Shown here piece after piece: positions 22,604 through 33,812 of a DNA stretch of 64,000 bases. Location: positions 1 through 64,000 of the forward strand of contig JAPQWV010001370.1 of the NCBI GenBank assembly GCA_027422505.1, written 5' to 3'. Within the stretch, counting starts at the first letter, position 1. Each line of letters begins with the position of its first letter. A program made the translations under genes and the position numbers. Below the pieces are notes generated by a model. That model saw nothing but the letters and a program-made list of their open reading frames with translations, made no database searches and was not told the DNA's origin. Source of the stretch: Craterostigma plantagineum. Lineage: Eukaryota > Streptophyta > Magnoliopsida > Lamiales > Linderniaceae.

Positions 22604-24939
22604 GAATTATTTCTTTTCTGAGGTGCCCAACTTCGATTGGGTCCTAAAGGGTCAGTGGTAAAATGACTTCTGTTAACACATGTTATATCATCTGTCACAG
22701 ACTGTGATCTCATAAACGCAGGCGCGCCAGTGTTAGAACCTTGATTCTTAGGAATCTGCTTTGGCCTCCAGATATATCTAGTTTTATCAGCTTTCTTCAA
22801 GAAACAGTGGTTAGCATAATGACCGTGACGGCCGCATGAGAAACATTTAGGCTTTCTAATAACTTGTGAAGGTGCAGCATGCTTAGGTGTTGTGGAATAT
22901 CCTATGCCTGTATTACCAACATGTCTAGGAAGATCGAGTATCATGTTGAGATTATGATGTCCTACAAAAAGTCTAACATTTTTGTTTTCTTCTAAGGAAT
23001 CCTCAAGAACGGACATGTCTCTAGATACATTTTCTTGCTTCCTAAGCTTTTCGCAATTACACAGGACTTTTTCTTCCTTAAGAGTTTCTAACTCGGCTTT
23101 CTAGGGGTGTTCAAAAATCGGGATAACCGAATAACCGAACCGAAAAACCGAAAATTCGGTATGAACCGAACCGAACCGAATGGGTTCGGTTCGGTTTTCG
23201 GTTCTTAAAAATAGAAAACCGAAAATTTCGATTTTTTCGGTTCGGTTATTCGGTTAACCGAATAAAAACGGAAAAACCGAAATTTAATAAATTAATTAAT
23301 ATATATATTTAATAAATTAATTAATATATATTGATATATTTAATAATTAATATATATGTATTTAATAATTAATTAATATATGTATTTTAATAAATTATTG
23401 AATATATATTTAGTAAATTAATTAATATAATATAAATTAATTCCGAAATATTATTTTTTCCCCAAAATTATTATTATTATTTTTTTTTTCGGTTTTTTCG
23501 GTCGGTAACCGAAAAAACCGAAAAAAAATTCGGTTTTTACCGAACCGAACCGATTAAGTTCGGTTCGGTTTTCGGTTATAAAATTCTTGAACCGAAAATT
23601 CGGTTAACCGAATTTTCGGTTCGGTTCGGTTCGGTTTTAACCGAATGAACAGCCCTGCGGCTTTCAGACGCTCATTTTCTAGAGCTGTTTGATGCTTCTC
23701 TCTAGCTACATCATCTCGTTGCCTAATCAGACTCTTTACTTGTGAGTTGAGCGACTTAATCCTTCTTTCTGCATTTTGAATAATTTCAAACATCTCTTCC
23801 TTTTCATCTACTTCAGAAACTGAGGAAGCGTTATCATGAGGTTCATCTTGCCTAGCATATAATTCATTCAGAAAGAGAATTTTCTTAATAGTGGATGAAG
23901 AAGATACCTGATCATCATCATTGGCCATGTAGGCGAGATCTTCCTCTTCTTCGCTTTCGCCTTCTTCCCAGTTAGTGACCATTGCTTTCTGCTTCTTTAC
24001 CTTTTTGTCACCATTTTCCATAGGGCAGTTTGAGGCGAAGTGGCCTGGCTTGTTGCATTTGAAGCATTTCTGCACGTTGTTCCCGGATGATGATATTCCC
24101 TTGTTCCTACGCTGGAACTTGGAGTTTCCCTTGAACTTTCTTCTCATCCGAAACTTTTCAAACCTTCTGGTCAGCATGGCGATCTGCTCCATTAGATCCT
24201 CCTCAGTTTCTTCTTCACCTTCATAATCATTTTCTTGTTCGGTGTTAAATGCAATGTTTGGTTGACTTCGGACCGTTGGTTTCTCTTTGATGGAGATCTG
24301 AGTCATCTCATAGGTGGTAAGAGATCCAATCAATTCTGACACGGAAAGTTCGTCCAAGTCCTTTGCTTCGTAGATGGCAGTTACTTTGGGATTCCATTCT
24401 CTTGGAAGAGATCTTAGTATCTTCCGTACTTTCTCACCGTCCGGTATTTTCTTTCCCAACGAGAACATTTGATTTATGATGTTCATGAATCTTGCGTACA
24501 TATGGCTTATGGTCTCGTTGTCCTCCATTTTGAACAGCTCGTATTGGTGAGTTAAGAGGGCTATTCTTTCTTGTACAACTCGAGTGGTTCCCTCATGTGT
24601 GACTTGAAGCATCTCCCATATGTCCTTGGCAGATTCGCATGAGCTCACACGATTGTATTCTTCTCTTGTAAGCGCGCAGGCGATCATGTTCTTAACTTTG
24701 GCATTCAAGGATATTCCTCGCTTGTCTGTTGCATCGTACTCGGAACCTTTCTTTGGAGTTCCATCCGCCTTCTTGGGATTGTAAGGTCCAGTTGTGATGA
24801 TATCCCACAGGTCATAGTCAGTAGCAAGCAGGAATTCCTTCATACGATTTTTCCATATAGCATAGTTTGTTCCATCGAAGAGTGGTGGCCTGGAATGGGA
24901 TTGTCCTTCTGCAACAACTTCAAAACTCGAAGAAGCCAT
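22531..24939 (-). pseudogene. gag: Copia-B gag, interrupted by a hAT-type MITE
   Basis: Starts MASSSFEVVAEGQSHSRPP at 24939, just inside the PBS. It has the copia gag core (LFDGTNYAIWKNRMKEFL, residues 20-37), a zinc knuckle CFKCNKPGHFASNC at 292-305, an acidic stretch, and a coiled coil at about 377-427. The MITE at 23102-23657 then cuts it. Beyond the MITE the coiled coil continues in frame (AELETLKEEKVL), followed by a second knuckle CFSCGRHGHYANHC and the end at 22531. The last 73 bases overlap pol in a different frame. Either a one-base indel near 22600 or a natural frameshift site explains this. The long coiled coil fits Sirevirus Gag. Confidence 0.88.
23102..23657. mobile_element. hAT-type MITE (556 bp) in Copia-B gag
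   Basis: Flanked by the 8-bp duplication CGGCTTTC (23094-23101 and 23658-23665). Terminal inverted repeats TAGGGGTGTTCA and CAGGGCTGTTCA (reverse complement of the right end) match at 10 of 12 positions. Subterminal arms are rich in TTCGGTTCGGTT on one strand and its complement on the other, able to form a long hairpin, with an AT-rich middle at about 23280-23480. There is no coding capacity. Size, ends and an 8-bp duplication indicate the hAT superfamily. Confidence 0.9.
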
Positions 24940-24984
24940 AAGATCTTTAACTCAGGCTTGTTAGGCCCGTCATTTGAGTAACCC

Positions 24985-24996
24985 GCTCTGATACCA
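24985..24996 (-). promoter_or_regulatory. Primer binding site of Copia-B, tRNA-iMet type
   Basis: The minus strand reads TGGTATCAGAGC two bases inside the 5' LTR, about 45 bases before the gag start at 24939. Confidence 0.92.
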
Positions 24997-24998
24997 AA

Positions 24999-26711
24999 TG
25001 AAGATATAAATGTGCCTAAGAGGGGGGGGGGTGAATTAGGCTTATAAAACTTTATGCTTCTTTTCACAAATATTAAATGTGGTGACTTAGATATGCCTAC
25101 TGATGTTTGTTACTAGTATGTCTGATATATCCTAGTAAGGTCGGATGTGCGTCGGGTCTGTCTCACAGCGATAAAGAAATAACTGAAAAGTAGGTGCGAG
25201 ACAGGATTTTTGTAGAGGTTATATCCCCAACTGGGGTTTACTCCTCTCCTTGGGATTTGCTTTCCAAGAGTTTAACCAATCACTATAATGCACCGTAGCT
25301 GGATACAAAACTGATTGGTTAGCCCAATACACAACCGAAACAAGTCGAACACTAGACACTACTAGGTTACCACACGCCGAGTTTCGTTCCTCGGAATCTC
25401 CTTGATCCCGACAGACACAGCTCGCTACCGAAGGGCCCCCGGACTTGTCCTTCCCTTCACGTGTGCGTAAACGTCGACCTTGCCTCCTTGGTATTGCTCA
25501 CGTCCGAAGACAACACGTCCGAAGACAGAATATATGGCAGGGGATGATGGAATATCGGATAAATCACTCGCTCAGTGATAGATACGCAGGTTAATGCTCA
25601 GTAAGGCAGAAAGCTATCACAAATGAATGGCTCAGGAATCTCTTAGTATCTTTCTGCTCAAAAATCTCTCGTAGGCTTAAATTCGCAAATTCTGTGTCAT
25701 TTCGAATATTTCAAGTGCAGCTTATATATAGTCCTTTTCAAATAGCACTTCACATGGAAAGTCATATCAAACAATAATCACCAAATCAAGCATAGTTTCC
25801 ATGTAGCTTTCGAGTCAATCATACCATATAAATCATGCTTCTAATAAATCGTCACAACGGTCATATAGCACATTAAAGCATGATTATATTCCATATAAAG
25901 CTCAATTTTCGTACTCAAGCAATTTCAACCATTTTGCATATATTTTCCATATCGAAATTTTCCATAAGTGATTCCCTGCTATCAGTTCCTAGTAACGAGT
26001 AACTTTAGATTTACTTTCCAAGTATGGCACATAAGATAGCAAGGCATAAGCACGTTTTCCATGTACAGCTCATAGCATTTAATCAATATATTTACCATGT
26101 TTAGCACAAGAATCAGATCAGAGCTTACATAAATCGATTTATCACATCATGGCACAACTTTCCTTATTTCAGAGATCACATCCGTTTATAGCACATATCA
26201 TATAATAGCATCTTATCCATAAGGTCAATCAAATCAAATCTTTCCTAAATATAATAATCCAATCAGCACAAGGAAAGATATCAATTTAATATTTCGCATT
26301 TAATTCAGTGCAAGGCAAGCATGGATCGTGCATATGATTTTCGTCCAGGAATAAACTGGTATCGACGGATATATCACTTTCCATATATAAACAGCATATT
26401 TTCCATATATAGCTCAGTAGGATATCTCATGCATTATTTCCATATATAGCACAGAACGATATACCCTATCTCATGGACTGTCTATAACACGCGATCACAT
26501 AGTTCCATCAAATCATCACAAAATCACACGCAATTCAAATATTCAACACTTTAACAATTTTCATCTTATTTGCAATGCATGGTTGAACATTATCATGAAT
26601 TTAGACATTTTATTTTTCCCAAATCGAATTGCTTATTTTATAGACCTAATGTCATTACAATTACATCGTTCATCAAAACTCTCTAACATATATGGACCAA
26701 AAAGGTCAACA
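24999..26711 (-). repeat. 5' LTR of Copia-B (1713 bp)
   Basis: The partner of 15019-16735, with the same ends TGAAGATATAAATG and GGTCAACA. By eye it differs at scattered bases and in the G-run (10 against 15). It is followed by GATAT, the right copy of the target duplication. Confidence 0.93.
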
Positions 26712-27662
26712 GATATGCTGTTCTGTTTTCCTGTGAAATGACTCTATTCTTCTTGACCGGTCCCTGAATGAACCCAATCCCTTTTTATAGGCTCTTGGTA
26801 ATACGTTCTTAGGTACACGACATTCGCTGCGACGATGTACTCTTTGCGACTAAAAGCCAATCCTTATTGCGTATAAGCATGCTTGTAAACTCTCGTCTAG
26901 ATATAGGTCTTTGGTTATGTGAGGTGAAAGGGTAAAAATAAACGGAACTGGTTTTGAGAAGGATTGAGCAGAAAAGTCTAGGATTACGGAATTAGGATGT
27001 TGAGTCATTAGGGCAACATGGGTGACTGTCAGTTTGATATTGCTACATTTTGTGCTTTCGTCTTTATTTGTGTCTGTCTTTAGTACTGCATTTGCTAGTC
27101 TTTGTGTCTATTTTAGAAATCTCTCAGATGCATTAGAAAACTCGAAGAACAGCTTGTTACATTTGTCTCAAGTGGTCATCAACGTCGCTCAAACGGTTAG
27201 TATTTCTTGATTCTACCTTGACTTTGGACTTAGTGTTCTTTTTGGTTGAATCATGACCTGGACTACTCCTATTTACTCGCATGACTTAGTCTCGAATTCG
27301 CTCCTAAATGCTCGCTTGATTGATTCGAATATACTATTTTTGGCTTCATGTTTTGAAAATCGTGACTTAGGTTGATCTTATCCAATTTATGCGGTTTGCT
27401 CCATGTATATTCAACGGTTACTTTTTCCACTTACTCCATTTTGTGCTATAATCTCTGAGTGGTCGGTTAATTATATGTTACCATTGATATTGGTCAGATT
27501 TTTAGGTGATGCACTTGATGATCATAATTAACTAGTCATCTCATCCCACTTGCATCACTTCGATATCTCTCTCTCTAAAGCTTCTCTCTTCCGTGTGTGT
27601 TCATTAGGGTTTTCAAGTTGATTCAGATTTTCGACCTTGATTTGTCATTCTCAGCCTATACT
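26712..27662 (+). other. Copia-A spacer between pol and the extra ORF
   Basis: Starts with the GATAT duplication of Copia-B and continues the Copia-A post-pol sequence. I see no recognisable gene or RNA. A 62-codon frame with a hydrophobic start at 27022-27210 is probably chance. Pyrimidine-rich stretches near 27560-27590 come shortly before the ORF start and might include a splice acceptor; this is a guess. Confidence 0.6.
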
Positions 27663-29827
27663 ATGTCGAATTCTCCTCCTTAGACGAATGTTGATCCAAC
27701 ATTCGACGCTAACATTGATTTCCCAGTCCCTTTACAAGTGATTCCAGGACCACTAGAAATCGTCGTCTACAACGGTCCCTTCCAGCCACTTCGTCCAGCC
27801 AGACCACCGCCTCAGGCCGTCGAAGGACAAGCACCACCACCACAGACCACGGAAGCTCCACAGCTCGCGCCGCCAACCCCTTCTACGGCGAACCCTAGCC
27901 AAGAAACCTCTGTCCCGATGCACAGCCCACAAGAAGATGATGTGCCTCTAGGTGCCCGGCTTCAAGTGCTTCGGAATCAGCGAAGAAATCGTACTGAAAA
28001 TGCGCCGCCGTCCTCGAGTAGCGCAAGCCCAGTGTCGGCAGACCCAATTTCAGCCGAGGAGCCCCATGAGCCGAACCTTGAGACGGAGGAAACCCCCGTT
28101 TCCACAGGCCCATTGTCAACCGAACCAATTCCGACCACAAACACGCCAGAAGTGCCGTTGGAATCTCAGCTGGAAACCTCAAAGAAGCGGCTGAAGTCCT
28201 CCAAGAAGCATAAAGCAAATCGCATTCTAAGGATCAAGCCCCTGCACCTAAAAAGCGACGAAGCAGTCGTATTAGGCGTGCCCTGAACCCCACCTCGAAC
28301 AAGGATGATCCTATCGCCCTGTCCAGTGACTCAATTGATACGATCATTGACTCCACGACCTACGACAGCGTCGACTCGGAGAGCTCAGACGAGGATTTCA
28401 TTGTTCAAGGGGAGAGACACCATCCACTGTTTCGGAGTCTCTCACTGCCTCAGACGGGTCCAGAAATGAAGCTGAGGATGATGCTGACCTTACAGAAACC
28501 CTGGAATCATTGAGGACTCGAATGGAAAAGCGCGCTGGGAAGAGGCCTATGGAGAGTTCTGACAGACCTTCAAAGAGGGCGCGGACTGAAGAATCACCTC
28601 AAGCTGACCCCAGCCACCGTGCCATTTCCCCAGTCCCTGACGAAAATGAAGATGTTGAGCCGGATGTTCTCAACATTGGAGGATTCAGACTGGGCGAGTC
28701 CACTGCACAACCGCAAATTTTATCGTCCAGCGAACGAGGAGCTGTGGGATTCCCTAAGTCAAAGACTTGAGGGTTGAGCAGGTCGTGGATGTGGCGAGCT
28801 TTAGAAAGTACGGCGTGATGCAATTCCTGGAGTCTCGACATCTCGGGCACATGGTGACTAGCTTAGGGACGTACTGTGATAGTGTCGTTCGTGAGGTATA
28901 TGCGAACCTCTTCTTTAATGTTGCTGAGGTTAAGTCTAGGAAGTACGGAAAGTGTTTTTGAGGGGGAGGTTGTATGACATGTCTGCTAGTGTGATTAATA
29001 GGTTTCTTCATACTCCTGATATTGATATGGGGTATGAATATGATAATGATGCTGTGGTGACATTCATTACTGGGGGTAGAGTTACTAAGTGGGAAGGAAA
29101 CTGTGCGGGTAGTTCTCTTACGTTCTTGTATTCAGTTTTGATTAAGATTGGTGTGTGTAGTTGGTTGCCTACATCAAATGAGGTTAGGGTGACTGAGGGC
29201 ATGGCTCATTTGCTATACGCATTTGGCCAAAATCCGCCGATGAATTGGGGAAAGTTGATCCTCGATCACATGTCGAACCAAGTTGAAAAGGTGGGAAAGG
29301 GAATTCTTCCTTATCCCTCGATTATCTACGGAGTTCTTGTGCAAGGCGGATTCCAACCTACCCGGAAAGACTCGGTGACCACTCAAAGGAGCCCTTACAC
29401 TGTTCAGTCAAACCATTTGGCCGGCTCAGATAGGCTTGTAGACCTCCCCTGGCGCACGCCAGACCAGCTGGAGCACGATGTTTGATCAGGATGTTGGGTC
29501 AACATCGGTGGAAGCTCTGGACAAGCAGTTAGATGCCTCGAAGAGTCCATCGCAGCTTTGGTGGCTCAACGAGATGCTTTGAGGAGCTTGATTTCTTCCC
29601 AAAAAGGGGGAGATAGAGCAGAAGGAGATTGAGTTGAAGGAGTGAGAGCTGGAGATCAAGGAGGGCCGAGTGGTGCGAAAACTGGAGAAGGGCAAAGTGC
29701 TGAAGCAGAACAGATAGGGGGAGAACGAGCTCGAGAGGAAGTTCAGGATGCTAAAGATCAAGGGAGAGACGAAGCTAGAGCTGGAGATGAAGAAGCAGAT
29801 GACTCGATCGAAAGTCTAAACATTTAG
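27663..29827 (+). pseudogene. Copia-A post-pol ORF, decayed relative of the Copia-B extra ORF
   Basis: Probably started at the ATG at 27663 (MSNSPP, then TAG at 27681-27683), continuing in the same frame to 28286. A Pro/Ser/Thr-rich N-terminal region (27738-28286) is followed in a second frame by APKKRRSSRIRRA, acidic serine runs, and KRAGKRPMESSDRPSKRAR (about 28520-28590). A globular part continues across another shift: SFRKYGVMQFLESRHLGHM, SVVREVYANLFFN, then LRGRLYDMSASVINRFLHTPD, and on to 29485. VREVYANL...LRGR...INR is the same pattern as in Copia-B. The tail (about 29500-29827) reads as a Lys/Glu-rich coiled coil with two stops. There is no membrane segment. At least three frameshifts and several stops are present. 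Confidence 0.75.
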
Positions 29828-29950
29828 ACTTCGATGCGCATTTTGCTTGTGCCTTGCATGCCTGCTTTGCTTTCTTATTCTTCTGTGTTTTTTATGGACC
29901 ATGTCTTTTGTTTTGCAGATGTTTTATTTTCAGGACCTTTAAGGCATGTA

Positions 29951-30193
29951 CTACCTCCCTCCCGTTATTTTTATCACATATCTTGGTGGGCACGGATATT
30001 AAGGTGGTATTATTATAATAATATAGTACAATGAAAAGGTAATAAAGTGTATATTTTGACACGTATTTTAAGAATATTTAATATTATTATATTGATTGTA
30101 TGTGATAGTTTTTTTGCTAAATAAGGAAAGGTGATAAAATTAGTGGGACGCCCGAAATGGCAAAATGTGATAAAATTAGTGGAACGGAGGTAG
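29951..30193. mobile_element. Stowaway MITE (243 bp)
   Basis: TA dinucleotides flank it (29949-29950 and 30194-30195). Inverted ends CTACCTCCCTCCCG and, from the right, CTACCTCCGTTCCA extend into TTTTATCACA on both sides. The size, TA target and CTACCTCCGT-type ends are those of Tc1/mariner-derived Stowaway elements. It lies between the Copia-A extra ORF and its LTR. Confidence 0.9.
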
Positions 30194-30344
30194 TACTATT
30201 TTATTTAGTACTTTGAATAGTTTTTGTTGCTATTCTATTTTCGTCTAACTCTAACCATGTTTAGTGTTTTGTGGCTGAGTAGATCTGGCCTTCAGGGGGA
30301 GTTTCACGATGACTGACTTCTGCTGTGGTTTTGGGAAGAAAGAT

Positions 30345-30358
30345 AAAAATGGGGAGAT
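30345..30358 (+). promoter_or_regulatory. Polypurine tract of Copia-A
   Basis: AAAAATGGGGAGAT lies directly before TGTTAATGTTGAGC, the inferred 3' LTR start. An earlier AGGGGGAG block (30294-30301) and GGGGGAG blocks at about 29605 and 29716 may be extra PPT-like copies. Confidence 0.75.
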
Positions 30359-31130
30359 TGTTAATGTTGAGCATTCAACACTGGCTATGTTGGGGTAACA
30401 TTCTAGTCAACATTTCTTGGCCGAGAATGTTCCCTGTCTCAGTTTTATCTTTCATGCCCAAAACTAATTTTATTAATGACGTGGCATTTTTCTAGTATTG
30501 TGCAGGTTATGGATAAGTGCTGGAATGGATCAAACCGTGTGGAAAGAGTGTGGATGAGCTAGAGCGAAAATAGGAAAGGAGCTTACTAAAAATAGGCGAC
30601 TTGGAGCTCAAGTGAAGACCGAGCTTTCGGAGCTAACCAAGTCGACTCCAAATGATCACTAACGGTCCAACCTCACTTAGTGGACGTTAGTGGACGTTAT
30701 GGGCTGTTACCAAGTCGTTGGGGGAGTCCTTTAGAAGTCGAAGACATATATAAGGCGAAGGACTTAACCGTTTGAAGGAGAGGACTTACAACGAGCGAAA
30801 ACGAGAGTACCAAAGCGAGTTCGAGCGAGTATAATCTCCTTAGAGAGTTTTCTTTTTGGTCTAGCTTTTCAAAGGTTGAAAGATCTTGTAGTTTGCAGAA
30901 TCCTTTATTGATTCGTAGCTTACGCTAGGCTGTTTTTTGACTATCCTTTTTGATAGTTTGTAATCCATCTTTATAGTGGAGTTTTGCGTCTTGACGCACG
31001 CAGCAAGTTGGTTGACTTGCTGCATAAAATCATCTCTCGCGTGTTCGTGTCGTTTTATCACTAAGTTATTATCATTTCCGCTGTGCGTTTCTAAGTGAGT
31101 GTGAGTGTTAGTCCAACATCACGTCCAACA
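30359..31130 (+). repeat. 3' LTR of Copia-A (about 772 bp, right end inferred)
   Basis: Begins TGTTAATGTTGAGC after a polypurine tract. The end is set at the last CCAACA (31130), which mirrors the TGTT start; the previous CCAACA at 31113-31118 is an alternative. The partner LTR lies outside the window, so the end cannot be proved. A TATATAAGG box is at about 30748. Confidence 0.65.
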
Positions 31131-31332
31131 TCAGTTTATCACTTAGCATTTTACATCCATTTCGTACGGGACCCCCTTCAAAGGGTACCAAGGAGTGACG
31201 ATGGAACTGAAAATCTCCATTGTTGTTTGTTGTGTATATGTAAAGCTTTCAGGAACGATCTAAACTTCTTGATAAAAAGCGTTTAAGCGGGGGAATTTGA
31301 TAGATGGAATCCGGTTTATTATAATAATTTTT

Positions 31333-32466
31333 CGGGATGAAATCTAAAATGGTCCCCGATGTTTACCCTGTGAACCAATTTAGTCCCCAATATTTCGCGT
31401 GGACCAATTTAGTCCCCGATGTTATCGAAAATGAACCAAATTGGTCCCTCCGTCAATCTGACCGTCAATTTAGGTGGTACTTGCGACGGCATTAGCGACG
31501 GAATATCCATCGCTAAATGAAAAAGTTAAAAAATAATAAATTCAATATTAAAAATGAGGAAAAAATCAAAAAAAAAGAAAAACTTCAAAAAATAGAGTAA
31601 ACTATTCAAAAAAGAGAGAATATTACTAATAAATTAAATAAAAATAAATAATAATAAAAGATAAAAAATAATAAAAGAAAAGTAAAAAACTAAAATTAAA
31701 ATAAAAATGATAAATGTTAAAAAAAAATTCGAGAACTGGGACGGCGATGCAATCACCCAGTATATTTGTTAAAACAATTCGAGAACTGTGACGATTATGT
31801 CCTCATTAACTTGGCAGGGACGCTCTTCGTAAACTTTTAGAGGCGTTTTTTATCCTTAATTTTGTTTTTCCTTTTTATTTAATTTTTAAGAAATAAATAT
31901 TTTTTTATTTTTTTATATCTTAAATTTATATTTATCATTTTTTATTTAATTTTTATATTTTATGTTTATTATTATTAATTTATTACTATTATTTATTCTT
32001 TTATTTAATTTATTAGTAATATTCTCTTTTTTTTTTTTTTGAATTTTTACTTTATTTTTTGAATTGTTTTCCTTTTTTTGGATTTTTTCCTCATTTTTAA
32101 TGTTTAATTTATCATTTTCATTTTAGTTTTAGTTTTTTATTTTACTTTTTTATTTAATTTATTAGTAATATTCTCTTTTTTTTAATTGTTTACTCTATTT
32201 TTTGAATTTTTTTTTTCTTTTTTTAGATTTTTTCCTCATTTTTAATATTTAATTTATTATTTTTTTAACTTTTTCATTTAGCGACGGAATATCCATCGCT
32301 AATGCCGTCGCAAATACCATCTCCGTCTAAATTGACAGTCGGATTGACGGAGGGACCAATTTGGTTCATTTTCGATAACATCGGGGACTAAATTGGTCCA
32401 CGCGAAACATCAGGGACTAAATTGGTTCACAGGGTAAACAACGGGAACCATTTAGGTTTTATCCCC
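31333..32466. mobile_element. Fold-back element (1134 bp) with inverted arms of about 190 bp
   Basis: The left arm (about 31333-31525) and right arm (about 32270-32466) are reverse complements with few mismatches: GGGATGAAATC at one end against TTTATCCC at the other, TTTAGTCCCC blocks against GGGACTAAATTGG blocks, and AGCGACGGAATATCCATCGCTAA near the inner edge of both. The AT-rich interior is itself partly palindromic and carries two similar copies of a TTAGTAATATTCTC segment (about 31990-32110 and 32150-32260). Possible diverged 9-bp flanks ATAATTTTT and ATAGTTTTC hint at a Mutator-like origin. It has no coding capacity. Confidence 0.8.
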
Positions 32467-33225
32467 ATAGTTTTCTCACATTATTTTTTGGCCGATAATA
32501 GGAACTTGATATGTTGTAATCATGATCATGTTTCACACTTCTTGATGGACGCAAGTACAAATTGATCAAGATATTAGTGGAATACAATGCATTTAATTCT
32601 TTTTGAAGATTTTGAGAGGTGTAAATTTAGGTAGGCTTTACACTACTTTGTTGATTAAATAGGAGCGGAATCAGATTTGTTGATTAAATAGGGGCGTAAT
32701 CGGAATTATGCTCGAGGACCATGAAAAAAAAGTAGATCCTAAAATTAATTTATCGGCAAAATATAACAGTAATTGGAAATAAAACTACTAATCATAAGAA
32801 AACAATTCTAATGGAAAGAAATCCGACGTTCTTTCAAATTTTCGAAAACTTCAATAATAAAGAACTTGTGGGATTACAACTCGACAACACTTCAAACATT
32901 TCCGACATAACCTCTACTCCCTAACTACGGATTCTCGTCACAAACTAATAAGAGTATACATGGACTATAATTTTCGAAAACCTCACTACAAAGCTCACAT
33001 TCTTTCCACTCTTGCATACATGCAAAGTACACAAACTTCACTTGAGTGGCCGAAATCATCCTCCTAAGCATGTTAGGTGTCGAATTGCATGAAGCTCTCA
33101 AGCCACCTATTCCTTTGCCAAGTGAAGTGGGGCCTTGCATGAGCTTCCTTAGCGACCTTCCTTAGCTTCGTAATGATTATTTTTGAGGTCCAATTAAATT
33201 CTATGCATGGTTGATTAGTGTTAGT
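32467..33225. other. Unassigned intergenic DNA
   Basis: AT-rich sequence with no domain I recognise on either strand, and no LTR ends, TIRs or clear tandem repeats. A 71-codon minus-strand frame at 32925-33140 (rich in Cys) shows no known motif. Confidence 0.5.
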
Positions 33226-33314
33226 GGATTACATCTTTGAAAAGCGATCTACCACTACAAAATAGAAGTATTACCTTCAACTCGTGGTAGCCCGACAATG
33301 AAGTCCATCGTGAT
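33226..33314 (-). pseudogene. Short gypsy integrase relic
   Basis: The minus strand reads ITMDFIVGLPRVEGNTSIL and, after a one-base shift, VVVDRFSKM. That is the segment around the first catalytic Asp of Ty3/gypsy integrase. Only about 30 codons remain and nothing adjoining them on either side is recognisable. Confidence 0.8.
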
Positions 33315-33544
33315 TGATCGACAATGAATACCTAGTTACGATCACCGACGTGCGATAGGCAGTTGACCTATCGTTTGTGGTGCAGTAAAGTGAGTAAACG
33401 AGTATCGAACACGAGGAATGGACTGTTACTAGTAATAACCTATCGACTCGATATCTAGCCTAAATAAAGTGCGTAGAATGTTTCACGAACTATCCTAGCA
33501 GATAATAGGAGTGAAACATTTAGTAATTAGTAATTTTAAATTAG

Positions 33545-33580
<36 letters not shown>

Positions 33581-33599
33581 GTTTAAATCTTATAGTTGA
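33315..33599. repeat. Unassigned DNA with a (TTA)n microsatellite
   Basis: About 11-12 perfect TTA units span 33546-33580. The rest shows no gene or known repeat. Confidence 0.85.
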
Positions 33600-33789
33600 G
33601 ATCTTCTAGGAAATATTTAGTTTATATATATGTGAGTTTCTAATCCAAGGAAGGTAGCTTGGAAAAAGGGCTATCTGAGTTGGGAAAAGTTATTGGCAAT
33701 AAGAAGGTTAATTAGTTCTCTTTTGGTTTTATCGTGCCAAGAATCTACTATTCTGCTATTATTCATTGAAGTCGATTAATGCTCTAACA
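33600..33789 (+). repeat. Possible right end of the 5' LTR of Gypsy-2
   Basis: A TATATATATG box near 33627 is followed by about 160 bases ending CTCTAACA at 33789, then AATTGGTGAGGTG, which could be a weak primer site just before the gag Met at 33813. The partner LTR is absent, so this is inference from position and base pattern only. Confidence 0.35.
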
Positions 33790-33812
33790 AATTGGTGAGG
33801 TGAGCGTGCTCT

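Larger units (their letters stand above)
15019..26711 (-). mobile_element. Copia-B: complete minus-strand Sirevirus-like Ty1/copia element with a post-pol ORF
   Basis: In element order (right to left) it has 5' LTR 24999-26711, PBS 24985-24996, gag from 24939, pol 22603-19502, an extra ORF 18969-17428, PPT 16736-16750 and 3' LTR 15019-16735. The flanking duplication is GATAT (15014-15018 and 26712-26716). The insertion sits in the post-pol spacer of Copia-A. LTRs of 1717 and 1713 bp differ at few sites, and pol is a single open frame of 1033 codons, so this is the youngest large element here. Two defects stand out: a hAT-type MITE in gag and a frame change between gag and pol. Confidence 0.94.
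1..31130 (+). mobile_element. Copia-A: old Sirevirus-like Ty1/copia element, 5' part outside the window, split by nested insertions
   Basis: This is the host element of the left half. Its pieces are pol at 1-1220, 10946-11516 and 14626-14943, a post-pol spacer at 14944-15018 and 26717-27662, an extra ORF at 27663-29827, a polypurine tract and a 3' LTR at 30359-31130. The pieces read in order once three insertions are removed, and each insertion is flanked by a 5-bp duplication. Integrase and RT wording ([44 protein letters not shown]) is that of Ty1/copia, closest in my judgement to the Sirevirus/SIRE lineage, and a post-pol ORF fits that lineage. Stops and frameshifts make the element dead. 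The 5' LTR, gag and protease lie to the left of the window. Confidence 0.85.

Noticed and set aside
27022..27210. 62-residue frame with a hydrophobic N-terminus between Copia-A pol and its extra ORF
   Set aside because: Short, no recognised motif, in an AT-rich spacer where such frames arise by chance; no counterpart found in Copia-B or Copia-C.
32925..33140. Minus-strand 71-codon Cys-containing frame as a possible host gene
   Set aside because: No known motif, no introns or flanking exons visible, and transposons on both sides.
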